Notes: generated from the sequence alone by a model not told the origin. DNA of 64,000 nt from Hofstenia miamia (GCA_004352715.1 SCFE01000062.1:936196-1000195); one strand, 5' to 3'. Numbered from the stretch's first letter, positions 14,026-27,456 are shown. Numbers and translations: made by a program.

Positions 14026-14362
14026 TAACGGAATTTCATTTTCACTTTTAAAATGGATGCTACTCACTCAATAATGAATTATTTTTTAATTTCATCAATG
14101 AGACAGATTTTTTTGGAAAAATTTATTTTTTATTTGATCTAAGAACACACAGCTAGTCGGTAACGGAATTTCAAAAAGTTTTCATCACAAGTATATAACA
14201 TTTACATCATAACATACTGTTCCTCTATAAAATACGTATATAAAAAATGTTATATTAATTTAGGTTAGTACACTATTTTATCACCAAATATTGACATAGT
14301 TGAAATATTGATTGCATTAAAAATTAAGAAACTAATTGGCTCTACATGGTAACGGAATTTCA
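14026..14362 (+). repeat. three direct copies of a 13-mer (TAACGGAATTTCA)
   Basis: Exact copies at 14026-14038, 14161-14173 and 14350-14362. Some Tc1-like elements carry several short direct repeats inside each terminal inverted repeat, and a Tc1-like transposase remnant lies about 170 bp downstream, so these may be its transposase-binding repeats. A matching right terminal repeat was not found. Confidence 0.6.
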
Positions 14363-14529
14363 ATGGCCCTGTTACCAGGCATAGATTTTAATTTTTACAA
14401 ATTTTTATTAAAATTCTTCATTATTGCATTAATTTCACAATAATTAAAGTCTTAAAAGTATATAATAATGCATATAAAGAAGAACAGCATAGCTTCAATC
14501 TTAATTTTTCACTCTAAATGCTAACTATC

Positions 14530-14850
14530 GGAAGACCAAGCCCATAAACATTTTTCAAAACAAACTTCCAGACTTTAGGACTTTGAGGAAAACATCAATT
14601 CTACTACAAAATGAAACTGCATACCACAGAGCAAATGCTGATTCCTTCGACATGAATCCAATAGAAAATTATGAAGAATTGTGTCAGTAACTGCAGTTAT
14701 GTCTAATAGGAAGATTTGAGCAACCATAAAGAAATGTCGCTTCTAGAGAGCACAACAGAATATTGCCACATTTTCATTCATTCAATGCCTCGACAAATTG
14801 CAGCCAGTCTAGCCATGCAAGGTATTATACAAAATATTCACATGTCTGTG
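14530..14850 (+). pseudogene. decayed C-terminal part of a Tc1-like transposase
   Basis: Broken translation retains three Tc1 landmarks in order: EDQAHKHFSKQ, resembling the QDNDPKHTSK block with the second catalytic Asp; DMNPIEN, resembling DLNPIEN with the last catalytic Glu; and EYCHIFIHSMPRQIAA, resembling the C-terminal SMPRR block. In-frame stops and at least one frameshift lie between them. The N-terminal half is not recognisable. Clearly non-functional. Confidence 0.75.
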
Positions 14851-16188
14851 TTATGAATGACTTTTCATATATTTTTACGTGATGTAAAGAAGAATACAGC
14901 ATGTATTTTTGAATAGCGGGTAATTTCATTATCAATCAATTGTACAGCTAATCAATCGAACTAACAACAAAATTGCTCAAAACATCTAGATATTTAGAAA
15001 GTGTTTCCGAAATTTTTTACAGGACTGTATATACACTATTTGCATATATCTTCTCTGCAAATGCAAATAAGCAAAAAGTTTTCAAAAGGAAATTTTCAAT
15101 GCACTAGGACTCCAATAAGGAGTGTGATTCATTCAATGCACAATGGATCTTATTTATCAGAATTTTTCCATGAAGTGTGTATATATTTGCATAAACATGT
15201 ATATCCTTATATCTGAGATTCCCATACCTTAGTTCAAATATGTAAGTCATAAGAGAACATGCAATTAAATCCATAACTGAAAACTAAAACAAATTAAATT
15301 CAAGTGCTTACATGCACTGTACTCATCATATTACTTGATAAATTATAAATTTTTGCTATGCTAAAAAAATTATACATTGAAATCGTCAATTAGTTTGTAT
15401 TACAAATGACAACATAATTTCAAAATGTTGAAAATTATGAAACCCGAATTTGCATTGGAATAATTCTAGTTAAATATAATAAAACAATTTTAAAAAATTA
15501 TTTGCAACTATATGGTATCAATAGAGAGCCGCATGGTCTCACATACTTTTTGAAAGTATTTAAAGTCCAACTATTAATTATTCATTTATAATAAATACTA
15601 AAAATAGTAAGAATTACATTATTTTTGAAAAGAAATCAAAACTGTTTTATATCTTCCCCGATACAGTTGTGATGAGAACTTTACAATAGAATCATAGGGT
15701 CTAGAGATGAGTATCTTTAATCAAAAACTAAATCTTGAATCAGCAGAATAATCAAAATTTAATCCAACATTTCAGTATTAAAAATATGAGTAATGTCATT
15801 ATCGTGTTAATTCGATGTGTGAATTAAACACTGGTTTAGATTTATTAATTAACGCATGACTTGACACAGATTTAATTTCAATTGTTCTGACATTAAGTAT
15901 GCTTATAAATGAAATCTTGGCGCGATTAGTCCAAAGTGGTGTGATTTCGTTATCAAATGTTGAATTACATAATCTACATGTCAGATTATTGATTAATGCG
16001 ACTAATACATTGTTGAAGTATATTTATCATACATTTTTGTCCTTATACAAAGATAAAATCATGGCTAACCATCACAGATATACATTAGTGTTTGTGGTCG
16101 TAACTTTGTATAATTTTATGTAATTTTAAAGTTACACGTTTAAAGAGCAGTGCTTAGGAAAATTCTACTTCCAGATACTAAAAAAAAA
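14851..16188. other. non-coding AT-rich sequence
   Basis: No recognisable feature. The right end of the Tc1-like remnant may fall near 15030 but is not resolved. Confidence 0.6.
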
Positions 16189-16209
16189 TATATATATATG
16201 TAGCTCATT

Positions 16210-16247
<38 letters not shown>

Positions 16248-16258
16248 GCTCATTTTAG
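16189..16258. repeat. (TA)n microsatellite with repeated flank
   Basis: Two TA tracts, each followed by TATGTAGCTCATTT, suggesting that TA tract plus adjacent unique sequence was duplicated together. Confidence 0.9.
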
Positions 16259-18973
16259 CATTCGTTTTGATATTTCAATTTTAATGCAATAATAATTGAT
16301 TTTCTGAATAATTTATTTAACAAAATCTATCAAATCATGTTGTTTTTCAGTTGCATTTGTCCATTGGTAGAAAATGTTCAATAGGCTGTTCAAAAATTAT
16401 ATAACAAGAACATAGAAAACAGGCTATTGAGCACGTCATGGTTGATGACATAGAAAATTTACAGAACAAAAAAGCAGACTTCTTACTAATAAATATCGGA
16501 AGAATTCAAATGACTAATAAATTATCAGGTATCAAATGTTCATAAGAAATTTTAAACGTATGTAAAATATTTAAACTAGGTGAAAAAATCTAGCTACTTA
16601 AGAATAATTTCCAAAAAAATTAAGTTAATCTAATGTCGGTAGCAAGGGATTATTTAAATTTCGGTTCTGCTAACTAACTTGTAACCAGACAAATCTGAAA
16701 TTATGAGAGCAAATTTAACGTTTACAGGAAACATTCTTTCGCTAGCGAATTCGGAGAACCGTAAAGTTCAGATGTTTTCTTTGACTGTTTACTTAAAGAT
16801 ATTTCCCTAAAGATCCGCAAATAATAGACTTTTAAACTGATTTTAAATTTTGAAAGGAATTTGATTTATATAATTACGAAATGCTTGCATAAGTTTTAGT
16901 TCAATAATTCAGGGCGGCTTAAAAGTAAGCAAAGAGAACTACACCTCTGATCGAGTTACAAACATTACATATCAAAGATGGACACTGGTGCGTTCCAGTG
17001 AGGATACTGAATTTCAAATGTCATACGGGTTGCGGACGGTGCTGGTGGACATTTTTATTCTCTACAAGTACAATTCTAAACTAATACAATATAAATTATA
17101 CTACGAAAACTATATAATGTAACACATTTGACATCATTCACTCAATTAAACAACATTAATAGAAAGTCAATTAGGTGATTGACATTTTTTGGCTTAATCG
17201 ACAGGTGACATTCAGAAAATAGCGGGTGTGGGCAAATTTTCTAACAGACATTGCGGGCCAACTCACTGCAGGTGCGTTGCAATGCGGCTATAAAAAATAC
17301 ACCCGCATCTATCTATATTACACATATTTTATTAATGTTGAAGATGTGACTAAAAAGTAAAATCGATGATAGATATGAGCATTACTTGTAATAGCAGCTA
17401 ACAGAGTGAAAATTTAATTAATTGGGTGTTTTTGTTCCCTTGTTTTTTGTAGTTTAATATTAGCAATTGATGCAAACATAAAATATTTGCAATTTTATAC
17501 AAAATTGCATGTGTGTGAAACAATAATCTAAGCTGCATCTAAAAACAAATAAAGGCTAGAAAAAATTAAAAAGCACAAACAATAATATACGTAGAATAGA
17601 AAATATTAAAAATCCACAAATTTTTGCCAATATTTTATGTGTTGCAATGCATTAATGTGGATATTCACTTTGGAATTATTCCTAACAATCGAAGTACACA
17701 TTTAATAGTGTCAAATTTCATCAAAAATATGCTTTACTGCCTTGCTTCAAAACAACAGATTTGACTAATTCTTTTGCAGTTGGTTAAATCCTATTTTCTC
17801 AGTGTTATAGTTCTGGTTAGTTACTCGAAGCTATATTCACGCCATGTGGTACCTCTGGATGTTTAGTTCATACAGAGTTTTTGCTTTTGCTTAGCACTAT
17901 ACGTATTAGTTCATTCCAAATGCCTATTTTAGGTTTGATAGCTGGCACTTCGTTCCTATGTAGTCCTTGTGAAACCTCTCTGTTCACTTTCCTCTCCATT
18001 ACCTAGAGTTTAGCTGATTTTGATTGCAGAGCGGCAAACGGGTCACATAGTTTGACCCAACCCGACCCACAGACAATTGACCAGCAGTAATCTTTTGCCC
18101 GAGTTGTATTTGCAAATGTTTGACAAAACTAACATGAAGCAATGTCATTAACATTAATTTTAGAGTAGGTTTTATATAGCATATTAGATTGAATACTAAA
18201 TGGAAATGCAGGGTTAGTCAATATTTCAGGGCTAGTTCTCACAAACCTTTCCCTAGCTTTGCATCCAGGGAACATATCAATAAAAAATCGTTACTGGGGA
18301 ATTCACTTTTGAAATAGAGTTGTTACTGTTGAATTGCATTGGATTTAGGCTCTAGCCCACCTCCCAAAATGACGTGAAAATTTCTTTAGAAACCCAATTT
18401 GACAGTATTGATATAGGCTAATTCATCTCCTATTTTTCTATTGAGATGATTTAACTTATAGCCCCTAGAGAGATTTTAAGACCATGTTAATCCAACTGAT
18501 TTACTAATCAGAAATTTTGACACGTATAAACCTGTCACGACATTGACTCACTTTCAATTAAATGGGGTGTACAACACTAGCTGTATGGCAGTTGGCAAAG
18601 ACATTTCCTACTAACCAAATTGTCTTTGTCGATATTCTCACATGAATGCTCCCGTAGAGTTCATTGTGGTTTCTTGCTTTTATTAACTGTATGGGGTGGA
18701 TTTTGTTGAACGCTTAGGACCTGTTGAACGATTGAATCATTTTTGTAACTCTTCCTAACGTGTCGTATGATTCATTTTGCGCAGGTTTTTCAAAAACAGC
18801 TTGGTCAAATAATTTATACAATAATGCAAAATTTCTCGATTTGAATCGATTGTCATACTCAATCTTACTCGAAAGAATTGAATCACTGATATCATTATTG
18901 ATCATATTCAAAACTTTACAAAAGTTATAGTTTTTATTTTGATATGAGGGCATGGTGTACTTAAAATTCACAG
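16259..18973. other. non-coding sequence with possible hAT-like debris
   Basis: About 16910-17315 and 18020-18080 contain GC-rich bits such as AGCGGGTGTGGG and CCAACCCGACCC that resemble hAT subterminal sequence, too decayed to delimit. An 85-codon minus-strand frame (18714-18971) has no recognisable relatives. Confidence 0.5.
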
Positions 18974-19010
18974 CATATATATATATATATATTGATATTT
19001 ATTGATTAAC

Positions 19011-19046
<36 letters not shown>

Positions 19047-19047
19047 T
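18974..19047. repeat. two (TA)n tracts
   Basis: Tracts at 18974-18992 and 19015-19047 separated by about 22 AT-rich bases. Confidence 0.95.
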
Positions 19048-19445
19048 AACAAAATACAATAAAAGTACAAATTATTAAAAACAAATACACTTACGACAAT
19101 TTAAACATAAGCAATTTAATGAGTTTGAACAAGGTGAATTGTTGTTATAATATAATACAAAATTTTTGAAAAAATATTCTCTTAATTCATTCTTCACCTT
19201 TTCGTAAGAATTAAATAAATTGATATCGGAATATAGATGAATAAAATTGGTCATATATGAAATGCGTTAAAAGTAGAAAGTTAACGTCTTTTGTTTTCTA
19301 AAATGTGAGAATCTAAATAGCAAATTCTTTGATGACATTAAAGCAGATTTTGAAGGAACATAGAACGACAGGCTCTTTAGAATATCGAAATCGCTATGCT
19401 CATTTAAAATCTTTTTTAAGAAAATTAGATCTGTTAATTGTAATT

Positions 19446-19469
19446 TATATATATATATATATATATATA
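19446..19469. repeat. (TA)n microsatellite
   Basis: Perfect TA tract. Confidence 0.95.
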
Positions 19470-20160
19470 CACAGGCTTAGGAAAACTAAAATGAAACAGT
19501 CTATTTATTTTGAATTGCAATTTTATAGTTAAAAAATTTGCGAAATTTATATTTGAAGTATACATTTTCGTCAAACACTTTGCAAGATTAATTCAAAAAA
19601 ATTGAGGGAATGATTCGGTAAATGCTATATTCTTAATTTGTTTTTTGAATTAAATTTTGGAAATTCTATTCGAAAGCCATTAGAATCCGCCTATTTGGCT
19701 CCCAATATGAATATCAGCATTTAAATTTCGAATAATGGTGAAATGTCTTGAATTATATTGAGCGAGAAAACATTCTTTAAAATCAGTAATGTTTTCCAAA
19801 ATTCTTATTATACTGCATAGAGAAAGGGATTCGTAAGCAAATTAACAAAACATGCCCACTTAATGCTGCACTAAAGGAAGAAAAAATAATTTATAAAAAT
19901 AGAATGCTTGCTAAATTGTTGATAAAAGTTAGCAAAGCCTAAGTTAAAAAAACTCATCTTTGATTTTCTAAGAGTTTTTAAAAAATTTTAATAGGAAATA
20001 TTTTAAATGTGTTTGTGTTGGCTTTTATATTTAAATTGTCAATTGTGACTATGCATTAGTATTAAAATTCTTGCTAACAATATGGTAGATCAAATTCACC
20101 TGAGGTAAGTAACTCAGTAGATATGAACAATTACATTGCTCAAAATATTTATGTCCTAGT

Positions 20161-20166
<6 letters not shown>

Positions 20167-20198
<32 letters not shown>
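20167..20198. repeat. (TA)n microsatellite
   Basis: Perfect TA tract. Confidence 0.95.
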
Positions 20199-20199
<1 letters not shown>

Positions 20200-23100
20200 T
20201 TGACAAGTTTAAGATTTAAAATTCCCCTGTACTAACTTGGTCTGCAAAACTTGAACTCATATAAAAACTTTGAATTAACAACTACATTCTCATTTGAATA
20301 TAAACAAAATTGCATTGTTTACATGTAAATGGAACTTCGAATTTTAAGCTAATAGTTCCAACTTAGAAAATAAATTTTTCAATCCAACACAATGTCCTAT
20401 TATAGTAACCTTTTAACTATGGGTTAAATACATTTTACTTTTCGTTGTCGTTATTTTTAGATATAATGTGAACAAAGCAAAATAGCTTTCTGAAACGCCT
20501 ATTAACCCTATTTACCAAACTTTATTTTTGTCTGCTGAACTAACAAGGGGTTGATTCAGCCCTTAATATAAGTTTTTCTACTAATTATTTCTCCATGAAA
20601 CTTTATGCACTGCTAAAACCCTCTTTATTCTGCAAAATGAACTCTCATTACGTTGATGACATTATCATTTCAATGATAGGTAAGAAAAATTTGTGACTTT
20701 TGGAAGTTTTGAATTTCTTCAATAGGCTAAATATTATGATGCCTTCTGAGTTGAGAAATCTTCGTTAGTGTATTCATGGGAGGACTTGTACTCGAAATAG
20801 CGAACAAAAAACAGTACTTTCATTTAAAAGCACAATATGGTAAAGTCAACATTTTGAATATAGCCGGGGAAACAGGTGTTGAAAACTACTTCAAATTTTG
20901 TTACAATACTTCTCATACTATAAAACTAACATTCAGGAAAGCAAAGACATATCATTATCTAAAAAAATTTACAGAGGTGGAATTATCCATTCATGGCAAA
21001 TAGGGTTAAAGGTTTCTATCTCAGGTTAGAATTGCACAAAGTCCAATACCAGACCTTGACTAAATCTCAGATTAAAATAAAAAATTAATAAAAATGTTAA
21101 AAACCAGTACTTGGCATTGAATAATGTGACAATTAGGAATTACTACAAAATAAATTTTGAATAAAATTTGCTAGTTAAGGATTATTTCATTTTCAATGAA
21201 TACTTGGTTGTTTAGAAAAATGGATCATCAAGCATATCACATTAAGACCTAAACATGAGTATTTGATTGAGAAAGGATATAAACAGAGTATTTTCCAAAT
21301 AACTATCTTGAACATCGATTTCAGCGAGGGACAAGATAAGGAAGATGATGTGTCCCTCATTTCTTAATGGGAGGACAAAATATGGTGTCATTTTTCCATG
21401 AAAAAATCTCATAGTAATTTTTTCTTGTTAAAAATTTATAGCAGTCATGATGGGCAATGCCACGCCATAATTAATATATTCCCCAAAGTTAACTTTCTCA
21501 AATGGAAAGTCAAATATTAGATCGCATATTGAAATAAATTGTAGTGAATACATAATGATTTACTTTTGCAAATTCTATTTTATTCAATTCATGAAAAATA
21601 ATTTTCGTTACAAGTGTAAATTATTTTTTAATATATTCTCAAATATAATAACTTTTTAATGCATTCTTCTAATTAATATATATGAGAGAATTGATGCAAA
21701 ATATTAAGTTATTAACTTAATGGAGGTGAGCGTTTAAATGTCACCTCACTTGTTTTCCTTTCTTAATTTAATGTGAAAATAAATATTTTCACCTATCAAA
21801 TACCATTTTTTACCTATGTAATTAATATTCTCGGTTATTAATTCGGTCTTCCTCTCTGAAAATTCCCACCCAAAACAGACATCAAAGTAAATTGAATTTC
21901 AATAATGAGAAAATATGTTATTAGAATATCTTTAATATTAATAAAATAATAATGATAATAATCATGATAATATTTAACTTGTCTTTAGCATTCAAAATTA
22001 GTAAATAATTTTGACTGATACTGTAAAACCTAAACATTACCAGGTCAAAAGAATCACACAGAATTATGTTGATAAAATTAGGATTTGGTGCTTTTAACTC
22101 AAAATGATTTTTTTTTTGGATTAAAAGCAATGCGTTTTAAGTCAAGATTTCTGAACAGCTATATTCAGGTTACACAATTGCAGATCTTAGAATAGTTAAT
22201 TAACCGAGATTATATATCATTTACTAAATACTTGTAACTATATACATAAATACAAGTACATCTAACACTCCTAATTACAAGCAATGGCTTTTAAGCATTA
22301 AGTACCTCAAATTGTTGTGCGACTTATTTAAATTGAACCATACACAAATTCGCACTTAACGAAAACACAAGTAGATTACTTTAACAAATTTCTAAAACGA
22401 TTTTGTTTACCAACTAAAACTGAGATCAACATTTAGAAATATTTTCACTAGTTTTCTCCGGGTAGGATTCCCGGTCTAATCTGGGTACATTAGTCGTCGG
22501 AGTACACTGCTTAAAAAATCATCACATATTTCGACACTTGTTGCAGACAATTACAGTTAGATAATAAAAAATTGATGTATCTGAATAATTTATTCTGTCG
22601 TTTTGTAGAAAGCACTGTGTATTAATAATTGATCACTTCACTTAATTCACTGATTAGAAAAATATTTATGCATGAAAATTTCTTAAGCTTGCAAACTTAC
22701 CTTCAAAATTTTTATGTTTGGTAAACACTAGATTACGAGCTGATTAAAGATTTAATATACCAATTGTGCAAATAAAAGCACTGATGTTATTATCATACCA
22801 AGTGAATGAAAAAATTATGACTACAATTTTAATATATAATATGTAATATATTAGAGATGCTGAATTTTTCTAACAAGGTATTAATGTTAGCATGGAATTG
22901 AAGTGTTCTATTTATCTTTTGTACATATTTCTGGAGAGTTAGATGAGTTCAGGTAAAGCACATCTCTGCTTATCTTTTAACTTAAGTTGTAAAAATGTAT
23001 AAAAATTGACAGCAATTTATTACAAAATAAAATCGAAAACCTTCAATCTAAATAATGAAACAAACATACGCTGGAAAATTACAAATACTCAGCATACTAT

Positions 23101-23870
23101 GAGATTAAAGGAAATAAATTAGAAATGGTCTTTTTTCAATGCTTGCATTTAGCTGATTACTTAGAATTCAAATATTTAAAAAATATATTTAGTTATTATC
23201 ACTGTCATAGAGCATTTTTTCATCAGAACTAATACTGTAGTTTTTCAAGGAATCAAAACAGAACTGTTTTATGCGGTATGGACATTAGGATCTTTTGACC
23301 AAAATTGACAAACAGAACTATGATTAATGTTAGTCACAGTTGCACTGAAATTTTTTTGCTAGATCTCAGTCCCATTGCAACTGAATGGTATTGTCTCCGA
23401 GAACTTGAATCACTAGCTGACTGATCTTGGATTTGGATTATAGATTAGTTATTTGAATTCCTTTGAATTGGAAAGGAAATAAGGTAATACCTAAAAGTTT
23501 TGAAATGTACCATACCCGGGAATAGCTAAAAACTTTACTCAAATTTGCCCAGCAACACAACGTAATTTACTTATATTATATTCTTAGTTAAAAAAATGTA
23601 GCAATAAGTAATCCCTACAAAACATTGCATGAAAATAATTCATAAAAATGAATTAACTTTTACGTACATTAAGTATAGTGTTATTTATAAGAACAAGAAA
23701 AAATTAGACAACAAATAAAAATTTATTTCAGAAATGGTTGATAAATTTTTAAACAACTTTACAAAGTGGTAAAATAAAGACTGAGGTTTCTGATCAAACA
23801 CAACCTATTTCCTGCTCTGACGTGAAAGTGCATTCCCATCTATACTAACGTAATAGGTATTTCGAGAACC

Positions 23871-24217
23871 CAGAGGCGCACCCAGAGGGGGGAACCGGGG
23901 GAACGTTTCCCCCCTCAAAAGAGCAGAGATGCTTCCATTCCTCATGAATTTTTGCCTATAACCAGTGGCGTACGCAAGCTGTGGAATGTCCTTCAATGAG
24001 TTTTTCAAAATTACCTTTGACTAATTAAACAAAAAAATTTTCGTTAAAAAATATTAAGAAAGTCCAAATTTTGTTGGTGAAATGCATTTCTTAGTATCGA
24101 ATTTTAGGGGCTTGCCCCGCTTTTGGTTATTCACGGCGAAGATATACCACCGTTGGAAAACCCTGCGTACGCCCCTACCTATAAAAATCATAGTACATAA
24201 TATGTAAATAACTATTG
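23871..24217. mobile_element. composite hAT-like repeat, copy 1, with nested short element
   Basis: Begins CAGAGGCGCACCCAG, a hAT-like end, followed by a G-rich then C-rich stretch. A second element, 23963-24177, is nested inside: it starts CAGTGGCGTACGCA, ends with the complement of TAGGGGCGTACGCAG, and is flanked by CCTATAAC and CCTATAAA, an 8-bp target duplication with one mismatch. No transposase. The right outer end is undefined but similarity to copy 2 stops at 24217. Confidence 0.7.
23963..24177. mobile_element. nested 215-bp hAT-like MITE
   Basis: Terminal inverted repeats of about 15 bases (CAGTGGCGTACGCA against TAGGGGCGTACGCA) and 8-bp target duplications (7 of 8 bases match), the size typical of hAT elements. 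Non-coding, so it would need a transposase from elsewhere. Confidence 0.72.
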
Positions 24218-25513
24218 GTTCTGCAATGGTAGACAATATTAAATTGATATTGCAATTATTGCAATAATTGGAAATTAATTAACCTATTCAATACTTTAAA
24301 AAATCAATTGCCAATTATTTAAGATTCACTTAACTCTTGCTGAAATATATAATCAATTCCCGATTCCAGAAGCATTATCATCCTGTCTAGTAAATTTATA
24401 TAGCTTTGGCTGTGGAATGTACTGGATAATTTAATCACCCAAAAATATGTAATGCTTCTACAACCCAATTCACCACTTTATGTATATTTAAGGCTTAACA
24501 TTAACCTTATTTTGCACCATTGTGATATTCTGTCGGACACCTCACCTTGGAATGCCAAACCTAAAGAAATTAAACTATAATCACAGCATTTACATAAGGT
24601 ATTTATGGCAGAACAAAATTTGCCATTAGCGATTATGATTAGTGGCAATATCTAACTTTTGATTTTGTAGAACAATTTCTTCATACTGCTAACAGATGTA
24701 TGAAGCACAAGCAACCCTTTTTGTTATCTCACAATTATGATTTTTCTTTGAAAACATTTTTATGTGTTATATATTGATTTTTATTAATATCAAGCTATTT
24801 ATCTTACTATGATTTTTGATATAATATTTTCATTCTAATTATTGCCAAAAGTTGGCAATAATCTATTGTTTGAAACGCAAAAATTGATTACTTTACTAAA
24901 CTAGAAAAATCTAATTGTAGGGCTCCAATTAAAAATTGCCTACTCTTGCGTGTATGTAATTTATGACGAGGGGCAATTTAATCCGCTACTTAAGCGAAAC
25001 TAAGAATGAGAAATATAGGTATTTTGAATAAAATTTTTATGAACTTATAGGTTACTTGGGTGAAAATAATTTGAACGCGCTTTCTGTATACATTAACTTG
25101 TAGTGAAATATTGTGAATTATATAGCAATGCTAATAATAATTCAAATTATGGCAAGTTGTAAAATGTAACTAAAAGTACTTTGTGTCAACTTAATACGAA
25201 AAGATCCCCAATCCTGTGCATTCTTCAGTTATCAGGAGTTGAAGTCAGAGATAGACTTGCGTTAGTCTGGGGTTGGATTAAGCATTTGAAAAAGATGGGC
25301 TAAAATTGAACAAATAGACTACAGTTTTAGTGAATGCTATATAATTTTTTAACGCTTTGAAATTGCATATTAGTATCATATACTCTTGAAGAACTGAATT
25401 TTGAATTTTCAATTCAATGCCCAAATTTTATTGATAGTTTCTATTCTAAAATATCTTACTTTGATCTGCAAAGCCGCAAAATCGTAGAAAACTTCTTAAA
25501 ATTAAAGTTGAAA

Positions 25514-25654
25514 AAGGTAAGACATTTCTAGAAATCATTCTACTACAAAAGGAAAGAAGTGTTGCTTGGTCTAATTTTTCTGATTAGATTTATTAAAGTC
25601 TATGAAGGTAAGACATTTCTAGAAATCATTCTACTACAAAAGGAAAGAAGTGTT
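25514..25654. repeat. 50-bp direct repeat, 91-bp period
   Basis: 25514-25563 and 25605-25654 are identical by eye, beginning AAGGTAAGACATTTCTAG. The 41 bases between them are unrelated. No coding content. Confidence 0.9.
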
Positions 25655-25860
25655 TCCTACTCAAATTAGGAACAGTTAACAGTGCATCAGCCTGTATTCA
25701 AATATCGCCTCACCCACTGATCTACGGGACAATAAGTGTGTTAGCCATCTTAATAAAGGTTGCATTAGTGAGTTGTAGGGAGAAATTATTCATTATTAGT
25801 AATTGATAACATAAACATTCATTATGCTTGTTCCGTTTGTTAGGTTAAAATGAAATATAT

Positions 25861-25863
<3 letters not shown>

Positions 25864-25908
<45 letters not shown>
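25864..25908. repeat. (TA)n microsatellite
   Basis: One of the longest uninterrupted TA tracts in the window, about 45 bases. Confidence 0.95.
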
Positions 25909-25913
<5 letters not shown>

Positions 25914-27106
25914 TTATAAATTACTATGATGAGAAGTGAGACCAAAATTGGTATAAATAAATCTAATTGAGAAAACAGTTCAAATAATTCAACTTTACAT
26001 CTAAATTATTTGTAATATATTTGGACATTTTCCCGTCATTTTCATATCCTCGTGCACTTACTTTGCCATACTAATTACTAAGTTCAAGGACTTCTACTTT
26101 TCATAATGAGGTGGGATTTCTAAGATGTAAACTTAAGAATGCCTGCGACTAATCGTATTTTGAGGGGATTTTAAAGATGTTACATTATTGCCACAGGGAA
26201 TTAAATTATAATTAGTTCTGTAGTTTGTAACAGAAATAAATTGTAGTAGTATAGTATCATCCCAGTTCGATTTTATTATTTATGCAAATTAAATTTAAAA
26301 ATAATTTAATGATGAATTGAAATATGAAATTTATGATTTTTGACAATAAATTGCCTTTTCTAATCAATATGATTGTACTGTTATTAATTTTTTGATTTTT
26401 TACAAATTGTGAAAAAAGTATGTTAAGGTCATATTATAATAAAATATTAATTGGATTTTTAAATATACTAATTCATAAATAAAATATTGACATCTTAGGA
26501 ATCAGATGAACAATATAATATCTATCTAAAATTCATTTTCAGAATATTTCATTATGCGTGTTCCTTTCATAAAGTAAATAATTTTTAAATTCCCTGTCAG
26601 AGAATTTTCAATCTTTATTGTAATGAGAGATTATCCAGCAACTATGAAGATTCAAGAAAAATAATAAACATTTTACTACAATTGCTCTTTTACGATGATC
26701 TAGGAACATATCGCGACGGACTGAATTTCAAGACAATATGTATCCCTATATAACTGAAATACGACCACGCCAACTTGCGACTTCAGATACACACGGACGC
26801 AAATCAATGAAAACTAAGAAATGTGTTTAGCTCACCTGGAATTTAAAAATATTTATGAGTACAGTCCGTCAAATGAAATGCTTAGATCACTAGAAAATTT
26901 TAAGGAGATTACAATACTAATTGGATGCTTTTCATATCCATATTTACACTAAAACAATTAATTAAATATAACATACTGAAATACTACCATTTACTTTATA
27001 TTTTGTTTAAATTTTAAGATCTAAGATTAAAAAATCACTAACTTACATAAACTCATCATTGCTACTGGTGGAGCCCTGATGAATTCCCTAAAATCACAGG
27101 TGCGAC

Positions 27107-27456
27107 CAGAGGCGCACCCAGAGGGGGGGAAATTGGGGAAGTTTTCCCCCCCTTCGTAAAACATTTGATTCTTGTGAATTTTTAAGTAGTTTTCTTATAT
27201 CCAATAAATTCAGAAATTTATGGAATATAGTTCAACGAGTTTTTCAAAATTACCTTTGACTAATTAAACAAAAAAATTTTCGTTAAAAAATATTAAGAAA
27301 GTCCAAATTTTGTTGGTGAAATGCATTTCTTAGTGTCGAATTTTAGGGGCTTGCCCCGCTTTTGGTTATTCACGGCGAAGATATACCACCGTTGGAAAAC
27401 CCTGCGTACGCCCCTACCTATAAAAATCATAGTACATAATATGTAAATAACTATTG
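27107..27456. mobile_element. composite hAT-like repeat, copy 2
   Basis: Starts with the same GC-rich end as copy 1. The next roughly 110 bases are strongly diverged and the nested element's left end is no longer recognisable. From 27237 to 27456 it matches 23998-24217 with a single difference (27335). Confidence 0.72.

Larger units (their letters stand above)
19048..23870. other. non-coding AT-rich sequence with TA tracts
   Basis: No gene seen. The minus strand of about 19090-19260 could encode a LINE C-terminal tail, but support is weak. Confidence 0.6.
24218..27106. other. non-coding AT-rich sequence
   Basis: Contains the 50-bp direct repeat at 25514-25654 and a long TA tract; nothing else recognised. 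Confidence 0.65.

Noticed and set aside
16910-17315. hAT element suggested by GCGGGT-type motifs
   Set aside because: No paired ends or target duplication can be drawn; left as possible debris.
18714-18971. 85-codon minus-strand frame
   Set aside because: No recognisable motif or start context, and it lies beside TA tracts in AT-rich DNA. A LINE fragment is possible but unsupported.
19085-19262. Possible LINE C-terminal tail on the minus strand
   Set aside because: The translation looks like a generic LINE tail but lacks any diagnostic block and is not linked to a reverse transcriptase.
22450-22510. tRNA or tRNA-derived SINE suggested by GGGTAGGATTCCCGGTC
   Set aside because: No cloverleaf can be folded around it and no A box is found at the right distance.
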